A stretch of DNA of 64,000 nucleotides, taken from the NCBI GenBank assembly GCA_037176725.1, contig JAZBRS010000049.1, forward strand, positions 30,496,001 to 30,560,000, read 5' to 3'. The stretch comes from Posidonia oceanica. Lineage: Eukaryota > Streptophyta > Magnoliopsida > Alismatales > Posidoniaceae. Shown piece by piece: positions 1 to 9,007 of the stretch (positions within the stretch are counted from its first letter, which is position 1; every line of letters starts with the position of its first letter). The notes beneath the pieces are model-generated. The model saw nothing but the letters and a program-made list of their open reading frames with translations, was not told the DNA's origin and ran no database searches. The translations under genes and the position numbers were made by a program.

Positions 1-1678
1 TGTAGGTGATAGGATGGAAGCTTTGAAATTTAAAATGGAGGAGGGAGGACTGTTGGCAGCTCGCGGGAGAAAACCGGTGGGAAAAAAAATGCAGAGGAGG
101 TGGGGAAGAAGAAGGGTGAAGCGGGCCGGGCTGCGGGCTGGAAAGAAAGAAAAAAAGAAATAAAGAAGAGAGGGAGAGACGGGCTGGATGGGCCCAGTAA
201 GGAAGGAAAAAGAAAGAAAATGGGGAAGGAAGAAGGAAAGAAAGAGAGGAAAAAGAAAGGAAATAAAATTAGAAAAATAAATTAAAAATAAGTAAAAATA
301 CTAGAAAGGTTGTGATGTGAATTAGGATTTTAATTAAATTTTTTAATTACTGTTTTGGGTTATTTAGTGTGTTTTGGGCTTGATTAGGGTTTTAAGGTTT
401 TGGTCTTGTTTTAATTAGTTTTCACTTGATTAAATGTTTGTTAAACCCTTTTTAAATTATTTTAAAAATTGTGTTTCCCTTGTTAGATACTTAGGATATT
501 GATTAGGGTTTTTTTAGGATTTATTTTCGTATTAATCATGATTGGTTTTAGGTTTTTAAGTCTTGGTCTTCTTAGGGTTTTCTTTTCTTAAGTCTTTTTG
601 AGTTATATTTGATTTTTATTTGTTGATTTTTCTAGATGTTTTTAGTTAGGTTTCTCTTGTCTGATTAGGTGTTTTTAGGTCCTTTTTAATGTGTTTTTTT
701 TATTTTCCTTTTAATTAAGTTCTTAGGTTGTTCTTTCTTATGTTTGTTAAGTTAAGCCTTTTCTTCTTTAATTACTTGCTTTAATGTTTGTTTTTTGATT
801 CTTCTTTTTAGGGTTTGCTTTTTAATTCTTCTGATGGGATTTTTACTCTTGGTGGGTTTTGATTTCATTTTAGTTTTTTTCTTGATTTTTCAGTGTCTTC
901 TTTTGATTTGTTTTGCATTTTTTAGCTCACATGTTTGGTTTTCCTTTTAGCTTGATTTAGTTAAGTTTAGGTTTTTAATTGCTTGTTTAATGTTTTTTAA
1001 TTGTTTTTCTTAGGGTTCTGATTTGTTTCTTTTATGTTTTGGGGTTTTACAGATTTTTAGGGGTTTTTATGGATTTTTGCAAGAGAAAGAAAGGGGAAGA
1101 GAAGGAGGAAAGAAATGGAAAAAAGAGGGAGATAAAAGGAAAAGAGATAGGTTGAAGGAAAAGGATTTTTTGAAAATTAGGGAAAGTGTTAAAAATAAAG
1201 TAAAATTAGGAATAAGATAGAGGAAGGATAGAAGTACAAAGGGGGCCCACAGCCAGACTAGAGAAGGAGCAAGAAGGGGATGAAAAGAGAGATGATAATC
1301 AGGAGAGAGAGAGAGGAGAGAGAAAATGATAATCCCGAAGAGAGAAAAGGATAATTTGGGTGAATGGAGGTCTTAAAGGTCTTGGAATGGGATGAAAACT
1401 GGTGGGTGGGCAGTCTAGGGTTTGAGGTGTTGGTTCTGAAGTTTTGGTTTGATTCTGAGAAGGTTTTGGAGGGGTTTTGAGGTGTAGAAAAGGGGAGTTT
1501 TGCCTAGGTTTTCTAGGGTTTTTGGGAATGGTCTATTGTTTGAGATTTTCTAAGTTCTTGGGTAGGTTTGCTAAGTGGGTGTTGGTGGATTTTCCTATGG
1601 ATTTTGTTTAGGTTTTGAGTCCAGCAATCACCAGGAGGGCTCCAAGTGGTCCAAGCCTGCTAAGATGGGGTGTCAACA
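1..1678 (-). repeat. 3' LTR of element A
   Basis: Bases 658-1678 match 14329-15347 almost exactly. On the minus strand the LTR opens with TGTTGACACC at 1678, directly after a polypurine tract, so this is its U3 start. Bases 1-657 have the same T-rich style and a purine-rich stretch at 60-290, but no partner at the right end. They are either the rest of this LTR (missing from the right copy) or flanking repeat. The short ORFs here are purine-run artefacts. Confidence 0.8.
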
Positions 1679-1693
1679 GATGCCCCTCCCTGA
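1679..1693 (-). other. Polypurine tract of element A
   Basis: On the minus strand the tract reads CTCAGGGAGGGGCATC and abuts the LTR start TGTTGACACC. This is the normal plus-strand DNA priming site of an LTR element and fixes the element's orientation. Confidence 0.75.
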
Positions 1694-2224
1694 GCAAGGT
1701 CAAGCGGAGCGAGGCCGCTGCTCAGGGTTGACAAGACACCTCATCTAACCGGTGGGAGCAGCAGTTTGCTATGGGCGTGAGCTACTTATTCGGCGGATGC
1801 ACCGAAAATCGTAGCTCGTTGCCGCAATGCAAAATGCAGGGTGCAGATGGATGAATGCCAAGTGTGTAATGCGTGCTAATGCAAATGCAATGCAAGAGTT
1901 AGTACAAAAGTTAGCCAATTAGAAGAAAATGCTGATGCTGTGCAAGTGAGGTCAATGATACTAAAGTAGTATGCAATGCTAGCTGAGAAGATGCAGAGAT
2001 GATGCAAGAGAAAATGCTAAATGGACGCGATGTGGCGCAAGGATCTGGCAGGAAAGCCAGATTTGCGCGACAAAGCAAGGGAAAACAGGGTGCAGCTCGT
2101 CCCCGCCCGGGGGGCAAGCTAGCAGAAGAGAAAAGAGGGGTGCGAGGGGAGAGAGGCCAACTCTCCTATCGCAAAAAAGGAGGTGCATGACTTTGCCTTC
2201 CTGGGGCAAGGTCACGCCAAAAAG
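1694..2224. other. Non-coding 3' region of element A
   Basis: This is sequence between the polypurine tract and the first tandem block. It is mixed composition with many ATGCAA-type words. I see no gene; the short ORFs at 1911-2215 overlap each other on both strands and have no recognisable domain. Confidence 0.5.
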
Positions 2225-3155
2225 GGTGATAAGGTGACGGGCTTATCGTCCGGATAGTTTACGGTCCTATCAACCGGGAGTGATAGTTTAGGTTATCAGC
2301 CTAGAGCGATAGTTTAGGTTATCAGCCTAGAGCGATAGTTTAGGTTATCAGCCTAGAGCGATAGTTTAGGTTATCAGCCTAGAGCAGTTGTGAGTGATAG
2401 TTACTGGATATCAGCCGTATAACATGGTTGTGTGGGATAGTTTACAGTCCTATCAACTGGCGGATAGTTTACAGACCTATCAACTGGCGGATAGTTTACA
2501 GACCTATCAACTGGAAGCCACAAACCATGAGTGATAGTTACTGGGTATCAGCCGTATAACGCAAATGCTGGATAGTTTACAGTCCTATCAACTGGAGCGA
2601 TAGTTTACAGACCTATCAACTGGCGGATAGTTTACAGTCCTATCAACTGGCGGATAGTTTACAGTCCTATCAACTGGAAACGGCATTGCGAGGGACAGTT
2701 ACTGGGTGTCAGCCGTATAACATGATTGCGCGTGATAGTTTAGGATATCAGCCTAGCGATAGTTTACAGTCCTATCAACTGGCGGATAGTTTACAGGCCT
2801 ATCAACTGGAACGCGCAATGATGAGGGATAGTTACTGGATATCAGCCGTATAATGCAATTGCTGGTGATAGTTTAGGATATCAGCCTAGCGATAGTTTAC
2901 AGTCCTATCAACTGGTGGATAGTTTACAGACCTATCAACTGGCGGATAGTTTACAGACCTATCAACTGGAAACCGCAATTGCAAGGGACAGTTACTGGAT
3001 GTCAGCCGTATAACACAACTGTGGGCCAACCATGGATCGGCCCAGATGATAGTTTAGGTTATCAGCCTGAGAGTGCTTGATTGTTTGATAGTTTAGGATA
3101 TCAGCCTGAGAGTGCTTGATTGTTTGATAGTTTAGGATATCAACCTGAGAGTGCT
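2225..3155. repeat. Tandem array of 26-28-bp units (gatagttta...ctatcaactgg)
   Basis: Three interleaved unit types recur: GATAGTTTACAGTCCTATCA plus about 7 bases, GATAGTTTAGGATATCAGCC plus about 6 bases, and GATAGTTACTGGATATCAGC plus about 15. Within the first type GATAG and CTATC form a short inverted repeat, so each copy could fold. The block lies in the 3' untranslated part of element A, between the PMD ORF and the 3' LTR. Confidence 0.85.
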
Positions 3156-3159
3156 TGAT

Positions 3160-3690
3160 TGTTTGATAAGAGGTGATGAGATCATGATGAGAATTATTGC
3201 TAAAGAGGGGATGAGATCATGATGAGAGCTATTGCTAAAGAGGGGGATGAGATCATGATGAGAGCTATTGCCAAAGAGGGGGATGAGATCATGATGAGAA
3301 CTATTGCTAAAGAGGGGGATGAGATCATGATGAGAATGATTGCTAAAGAGGGGATGAGATCATGATAAGAATTATTGCTAAAGAGGAGATGAGATCATGA
3401 TGAGAGCTATTGCTAAAGAGGGGATGAGATCATGATGAGAATTATTGCTAAAGAGGGGGGTGAGATCATGATGAGAATGATTGCTAAAGAGGGCATGAGA
3501 TTATGATGAGAGCTATTGCTAAAGAGGGGGGTGAGATCATGATGAGAATGATTGCTAAAGAGGGGGGAGATCATGATGAGAATGATTGTTAAAGAAGGGG
3601 TGAGATCATGATGAGAATCATTGCTAAAGAGGGGGATGAGATCATGATGAGAATGATTGATAAAGAGGGGGATGAGATCATGATGAGAAA
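3160..3690. repeat. Tandem array of about 35-bp units (gatgagatcatgatgaga)
   Basis: About fifteen head-to-tail copies of a roughly 35-bp unit beginning GATGAGATCATGATGAGA and ending TTGCTAAAGAGGGG, with small length changes in the G run. Non-coding repeat in the 3' part of element A. Confidence 0.85.
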
Positions 3691-3830
3691 GAGGAGGTGA
3701 GATAATGATGAGATAAAGAGGAGGTGAGATAATGATGAGATAAAGAGGGGGTGAGATAATGATGAGATAAAGAGGAGGTGAGATAATGATGAGATAAAGA
3801 GGGGGTGAGGTAATGATGAGAAGGAATCAT
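3691..3830. repeat. Tandem array of 27-bp units (gataatgatgagataaagag)
   Basis: Five copies of a 27-bp unit beginning GATAATGATGAGATAAAGAG, apparently a shortened derivative of the preceding 35-bp unit that has lost the ATTGCT part. Confidence 0.8.
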
Positions 3831-3984
3831 CCTATGACACCAGGAATATCATAGGGGAAAGAGGGGAAGAATGATACCAAGGGGCGATCAAAAGATGCCC
3901 CTGGTGTCGAGATGACACCAGGGGTTGGCCAACGCGTCCTTGGCATCGAAAGCAGAGGGTGATGACAAGATTGTCGTGCTTGTC

Positions 3985-4265
3985 AGACGAGTAGTTTGGG
4001 GTACCAGCCCGCTAGGGACTCAGCTGGGGATGATCAGCTGAGGAGGATGACAGGTTGATGGACCTTTCACCGAGCAGTTTGGGGTGCCAACCCGCAGGGG
4101 ACTCAGCTGGGGATGATCAGCTGAGGAGGATGACAGGTTGACAGACCTTTCGCCGAGCAGTTTGGGGTGCCAGTCCGCTGGGGACTCAGCTGGGGATGAT
4201 CAGCTGAGGAGGATGACAGGTTGACGGACCTTTCGCCGAGCAGTTTGGGGTGCTAGCCCACTGGG
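3985..4265. repeat. Tandem array of 83-bp units (actcagctggggatgatcag)
   Basis: The word ACTCAGCTGGGGATGATCAG starts at 4018, 4101 and 4184, a period of exactly 83 bp, with partial copies on either side. CAGCTG and GATC make the unit rich in short palindromes. It lies just downstream of the PMD ORF of element A. Confidence 0.85.
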
Positions 4266-4578
4266 GATGATGATCCAGCTGGGGGCGACCAGCTGGGGAC
4301 GCCAGATGGCGTAGCTTGACGATGCGGGTCCGCAGAGGTTCTGGACTCCGGATTGGGTGCTGGGGACTTTGCTGCATTGCGATGGCTGCAAGTCTAGCCA
4401 GAGGGCCTGAGATGATGATGATAATGAATATGCAATGCATCGAACAGTCTTGAAGTGCAAGCAGATAGCAGAAACAGTTTTTTTTCATTGATAAAGCTTG
4501 ATGAGTACAATGTCTGTGGCAGGCCAAAAGATGTACAGCATGACTTGAAAGAAGACCACATGATGATTGCACAAGGGC

Positions 4579-5781
4579 CTAGTCAGTTCGGGCCTTCTTC
4601 GACTGCCTGGAGTCGGGGAATAGGGGGCCGCCTGGCGGAACCTCAGTAATAGGCCAGAGCTCTCGGACTTCAGCTTCATATTCTGGGGTGCATCCTACAC
4701 CTCTCACAGCTGCAATGTCTGTTGATTGGACCCCATGCTGCATCAGACTAGGGAGCTTCTTGGTTGGGGCAGTTGTGCTGAGAGGGTACATCTGTAGAAG
4801 CTCGGGCGCTGTACTGTCAATGAAGGCGCCCTGCTGAAAGCCAAACTGGCGCATGACCCTGGTTGGATGGTACTCTACGCCTGCTGTGAAGCCTGGTAGA
4901 ATGATCAGCCGCGCGTCGCGCGCGCTGAAGAAGACAGTAAATGGCTCGGCTACAGAGGGGACAATACGCCAGGTTACAGCGTCGTCAGTCAGTGCTGACA
5001 ACTTCTCGTATTCTTCTTTGACGCTCTTTTCTGTCTTGGCACGGACGCTGCTGCAGTAAGCTTCAAAGGCATGCACTTGAGGGCGCAAGAGGTTCGTCTC
5101 TAAGTGCGCGGTCAGCCAGACTTGTATGAGTGCTCTGCAGCCGTGGAAGTGGCGGCAGCGATGAGAGATGCGGTCCAGCCCGCAATAGGTCTCTGCCAGG
5201 ACAACTGGCGCCAAGTCTATGTGCTGGGTCACCACAGCTAATGCAATTTCTGCAACCTCAATGGCCACCGTAAGTCGGCCATGAGTAAAGATCAGCTCGC
5301 CCAGGAAGCGGATAACAAATCCTCGGAGCCACAGCTCATCTCCGAGTTCTGCGCGCTTGTTCATGATATCATCGAAGTGCGCAAGGCGAAGCATAGGTTC
5401 AGGCCCACTAGTGCAGATTAGTTTCTGTTGGCAGGTTCGAGTGGGGAGCCCAGTTAGCTGGCTCAGGACCTTGAGATATCCATCTCGCCTCATGAAAACA
5501 GGCGGCCCCAGGATCTTGGAAAAGCCGCAGATCCGACGCACCTCTTCCAGTGTAGGTGTTAGCTCAGTTTTGCCGAAGCGAAAGACATGGTGCGCCGATT
5601 TCCAGAATCTTGCGGCGACACACAGAAGGTGACGGCTGACTTCCACATCAGCGACCTTCAGCAGTTTAGTTGGGATCCCCCAGAGGCGCAGCTTCTCACA
5701 GTCTTCCTGAGTGAGTCTGCCGATCCATTCTCGCAGGGTTTCCGAGCAGTGTGTGGGAGTCAGCAGAGTTGGGAAGCCCAT
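4579..5781 (-). CDS. Plant mobile domain (aminotransferase-like) protein, sense ORF of element A
   Basis: An uninterrupted 400-codon ORF with ATG at 5779-5781. Residues about 65-87 contain FRFGKTELTPTLEEVRRICG, the hydrophobic-acidic core seen in PMD and DUF7745-type proteins (compare the LED/LEE...LLG motifs of Q, R and P1 here). An N-terminal helix-rich part ends in LRLWGIP and a basic tail ends in SRQSKKARTD. PMD proteins are widespread in plants, both in transposable elements and in host silencing factors of the MAIN type; the biochemical role is not settled. The ORF lies downstream of integrase in the same sense as gag, has no visible intron, and is the only long intact gene apart from gag-protease. 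Expression would probably need a spliced subgenomic RNA; a pyrimidine-rich AG lies just upstream of the ATG. Family is fairly secure; the exact subfamily is not. Confidence 0.75.
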   Translation of the reverse strand: MGFPTLLTPTHCSETLREWIGRLTQEDCEKLRLWGIPTKLLKVADVEVSRHLLCVAARFWKSAHHVFRFGKTELTPTLEEVRRICGFSKILGPPVFMRRDGYLKVLSQLTGLPTRTCQQKLICTSGPEPMLRLAHFDDIMNKRAELGDELWLRGFVIRFLGELIFTHGRLTVAIEVAEIALAVVTQHIDLAPVVLAETYCGLDRISHRCRHFHGCRALIQVWLTAHLETNLLRPQVHAFEAYCSSVRAKTEKSVKEEYEKLSALTDDAVTWRIVPSVAEPFTVFFSARDARLIILPGFTAGVEYHPTRVMRQFGFQQGAFIDSTAPELLQMYPLSTTAPTKKLPSLMQHGVQSTDIAAVRGVGCTPEYEAEVRELWPITEVPPGGPLFPDSRQSKKARTD

Positions 5782-7241
5782 TGCTCTGATCGCAGAGACA
5801 CAGGCTGATAGCTGCAGAGCTTGAAGGTACCTGCTATCAATAAACAGTCAGATCTCGCAGGTATGTAATCATTGACAACAAGCAGAAGCTGAGACTGAAA
5901 ATGTAGTTTCACATGCATCATAGCAGTCAATAACAGAACATGGCAATTAAGCACAAATAAGCAAGGGGATTCTGCAGCAGTCTTGCGGACACGGGGGCGA
6001 GGGCCGGCAGGAGATCTGGACCAGCGCAGCTCGAGTGGCGTCAATGTGCTCTGCTGGGGAGGAGTACTGTCTCAGGGCCGAAGCGCATTGCAGAGCGGGA
6101 GAAATTGATAGGAAACGGAATGATAGAAGAAGATGCATGTATGCATGATGCAGGTGATATGCTTATGAAGATGAGTAGTATGCTTGGATGAATGAGTATG
6201 CTTGGATGAATGAGTATGCTTGGATGCCCTCAGCATACGGAGTGCTTTGGTGCCTGCTGCAAAGGAAGGGAGTGGTCCCTGACTCACTGGGCCCTACCTA
6301 GACTCTTGGCTTGCTGGTGGCGCTCCGGAACAGGTGTTGGCATTGTACAGGTGGTGGTGTGGTGGGGACAGGCTATTGGCCAAACTCTCAAGACCTACAC
6401 CTATTCTTTCAGCTCTCTTTTTTTTTGATTGATTTCTCCCTCATAGGTATGGAGTCTTTCTCTGCCCCTAGCCAGGAGAAGGGTGAGTGTTCGCTCTTGA
6501 AGGGATGTGGTAGATTCTTTTAAGCTCGACATGCTGGGGATCTCTAGTGAAGCATGAGGGATAATGGTGCCTGTGTTTTTCGGGCTGCATTTTCCTTTTT
6601 CTTCTTCTCTTTTTTGTTTTGTTTTTTTTTTCTTTTTCCCCCTTTTTTTGGGTTTTTGTTCTATTTCTTTTCTCCTTTTTTTTTTGCTTGTTGTTTTGCT
6701 TTTCTCTTTTTTTTCAGGCTTTTGCTATCCCCATTTTGGTGGCAAAAGGAGGGTGTTTGAAATGTAATGGGTCTAGGCTTTAGGTCTGCTGTGTGATGGG
6801 TAGAAGGAGCAGGGTTAGACTGCACACCCCTATCTCTAGGGCCGGCTTCTGTCTTCGTCTTCTGTTCCTTGGATGTGCCCAAACCTAGGTGTCTACTCTC
6901 GCTTTTTCCAGACTCACATCCTAACATTTTTTCTCCCTCAGAGGTGTATGTCCTTGCGAGATTAGGCGGTTCACCTGTCCTCGTTGGTGGTGGCTCCCTC
7001 ACTAGCTAAGACATCTGAGTAGTGCCAGGTGAGGTAGGGTGACTCTTTCCAGAGCAGGCAAGCACTTCCGGTTTTCATCACCGGGCCAAAGATACAATGC
7101 TTGAGAGGATGACAATGATGATTTTGGAGAGAGAGAATGCAAGAGTTGAAAGGATGACGATGATGATTTGAAAAGATGTGGCAAGAGGCGAGAATGCAAG
7201 TGCAAGTGGGAGAAGGGCATCTGCAACGGGGCCGCTTTCGG
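5782..7241 (-). other. Spacer between integrase and PMD ORF of element A, with A-rich tract
   Basis: No domain-bearing ORF. On the element's sense strand, 6585-6720 is an almost pure A/G tract. A similar A-rich tract follows pol in B, C and E and is present in D. ORFs read through it (for example 6554-6767 plus) are low-complexity artefacts. The spacer could hold the splice acceptor for the downstream PMD ORF, but I cannot prove a site. Confidence 0.5.
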
Positions 7242-8140
7242 CTACTGATAGTACTTCTTTAGATAGCAGAGGTTGACGGGCTCAGACTACTCGATCCGGT
7301 CCATATCCTCAAGAGTTGCAGCGCCTCCCGAAAAGATCTGCTTGACCACAAAGGGGCCACGCCAGTTGGGTCGGAATTTCCCTCGACCATCGGGCAAATG
7401 AATGGTGCGCAAGACAAGGTCCCCTGGCTGAAAGCTTCTGGGCTGGACCTTCTTCAAGAATGCTCTGGCCATCCGCTTCTGATAGCAGTGAGCGTTGTGC
7501 ATAGCTTGCAGTCTGCGCTCATCAATTAAGTTCAGTTGGATGCAGCGGTCTTCGACCCATTCTACCTCTTCCAACTCAGCTTCTCGTAGGATCCGCAGAG
7601 AGGGGATCTCTACTTCAACAGGTAACACCGCTTCCATTCCGTACACCAGAGAGTACGGGGTGGCTCCTGTAGAGGTCCGGATTGATGTCCTGTACGCCTA
7701 GAGTGCGTACGGGAGCTTGTCGTGCCAATCCTTGTGGGTTTCTGCCATTTTCTTCAGGATTTTGACAATGTTCTTGTTTGCAGACTCCACAGCTCCGTTC
7801 ATCTGTGGCCGATAGGGCGAGGATCGATGATGCTTGATCTTGAGACTTTGCAGGAATTCCTCGATCCTTTTGGCAATGAAGTTTGTGCCATTATCAGAGA
7901 TGACTGAGTGCGGGACCCCATATCGGGCAACGATATTGTTTCTGATAAATTTTTCTGTTGCCACAGCGGTGACTGTTCTGTAAGAGGCTGCTTCCACCCA
8001 CTTGGTAAAGTAATCGATCGCTACTAGAATGTAACGATGACCATTTGAAGCAGCAGGGTGGATGGCGCCAATGACATCGATCCCCCAGGTGGAGAAAGGC
8101 CACGGCGAGGACATGTTGTGCAGCTGATGTGGAGGGGCCT
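7242..8140 (-). pseudogene. Integrase core and C-terminus of element A (fragment)
   Basis: The minus-strand frame opens around HNMSSPWPFSTWGIDVIG, then gives the DDE-type core: D in WGIDVIG, D in ISDNGTNF, and E in NGAVESANK. The C-terminal part ends in LKKYYQ at a TAG at 7242-7244. Two in-frame TAG stops interrupt it, one near 7696 where the E copy has Trp (ALWAYRTS) and one at 7287 where E has Gln. The zinc-finger N-terminus and all of RT-RNase H are missing: the frame joins directly to the pre-RT linker near 8140, out of phase with gag-protease. Integrase would insert the cDNA into the host chromosome; this copy cannot make a complete enzyme. Confidence 0.85.
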
Positions 8141-9007
8141 TGCTGATTCTGCTGAGTGCTCTACTGATTCTGCTTTCTGCCCTGTTACTGCTGCTGCTTG
8201 CACTGCTGATGCTTCTTCCTCTGGGTCTTCCAGTGCGCTTGTGGAGGGTATGCCGGACTGGTGGCTGATTTGGGCATTGCCGCTCGCTATGCTGCTTAAA
8301 TGAGGCATGTGTTGCACAAACCACCTAGACCCGCCTTCTGATCGGAGAGTAATGAGCTCATCTGGTCTAGGGGAGTCCGGCGCTGCTGAGTCTTCTTCCA
8401 GGACCATGATAGAGGCATGGTCTTCTTGCAGAGGAGGGTCCGTAACCACGGCTTTCCCTTTCCTTTCTGCGGCTTGATGCTCTGCCAGGTCTTCTGCTAT
8501 CGACTTGATTTGTTCTTGGTAGAGTAGCTCTAAGTCAGACATCCAAGAATCGACCTGGGCTTCTATCGCCACTCCTTCTTCCTCGTTCGAGGGGGAGTCG
8601 ACGTAGTAGGCGCCGGGGGCCTGCAGCACTGGCCCGGCTGCAAGACGGATTGCTGCCTATGGAATCTGCATGATTTGGTTCACGGGCGCGTCCGATAGCG
8701 GCAACTCTGATGTAGAAGGCCCAAATAGACAAGTCAGCGGTGCCATAGATGGATATGCTGCCAGGGTCACTGTTGGAGAGTAAGCAGGGGTGCTCTTCAG
8801 AGGGCTCAAGGGCCTGGAGAGTGTAGTGCTCAGTTGGCCTTTTGTATCGGGCCGTAACTGAGAGAGTGCAGCCTCTGACGCCATGGGGTCTTGCCATGAG
8901 AGCTGCTGCTGGTTGTCAGGAGGATGCAAGGCGGACTGCGCCTGCTGCATTCCTGGAGATGTGGATGCTGAAGCGGGCTGAGCCGCGCTGCTGACTGTAT
9001 TGATTGG
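8141..9007 (-). pseudogene. Pre-RT linker of element A, fused to integrase by an internal deletion
   Basis: This continues the gag-protease frame after its TAG, with another TAG at 8657-8659. Its acidic segment (GAYYVDSPSNEEEGV, then DELITLRSEGG, then RWFVQHMPHL) aligns with the E copy at 55730-56050 (GAYYLDFAPDEDKGV, DELITPQSGG, RWYVQPKPHL). In E that segment is followed by about 2.9 kb encoding RT, two RNases H and the integrase zinc finger. In A it runs through about 170 bp of Ser/Ala-rich linker straight into the integrase core. Confidence 0.75.

Noticed and set aside
1023..1220. A 65-codon ORF duplicated at 14694-14891
   Set aside because: Duplicated because it lies in both LTRs of A; Lys/Glu/Arg-rich from a purine run.
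6554..6767. Phe/Leu-rich ORFs suggesting membrane proteins
   Set aside because: They are translations of a T-rich low-complexity tract, the reverse of the A-rich post-pol tract of element A.
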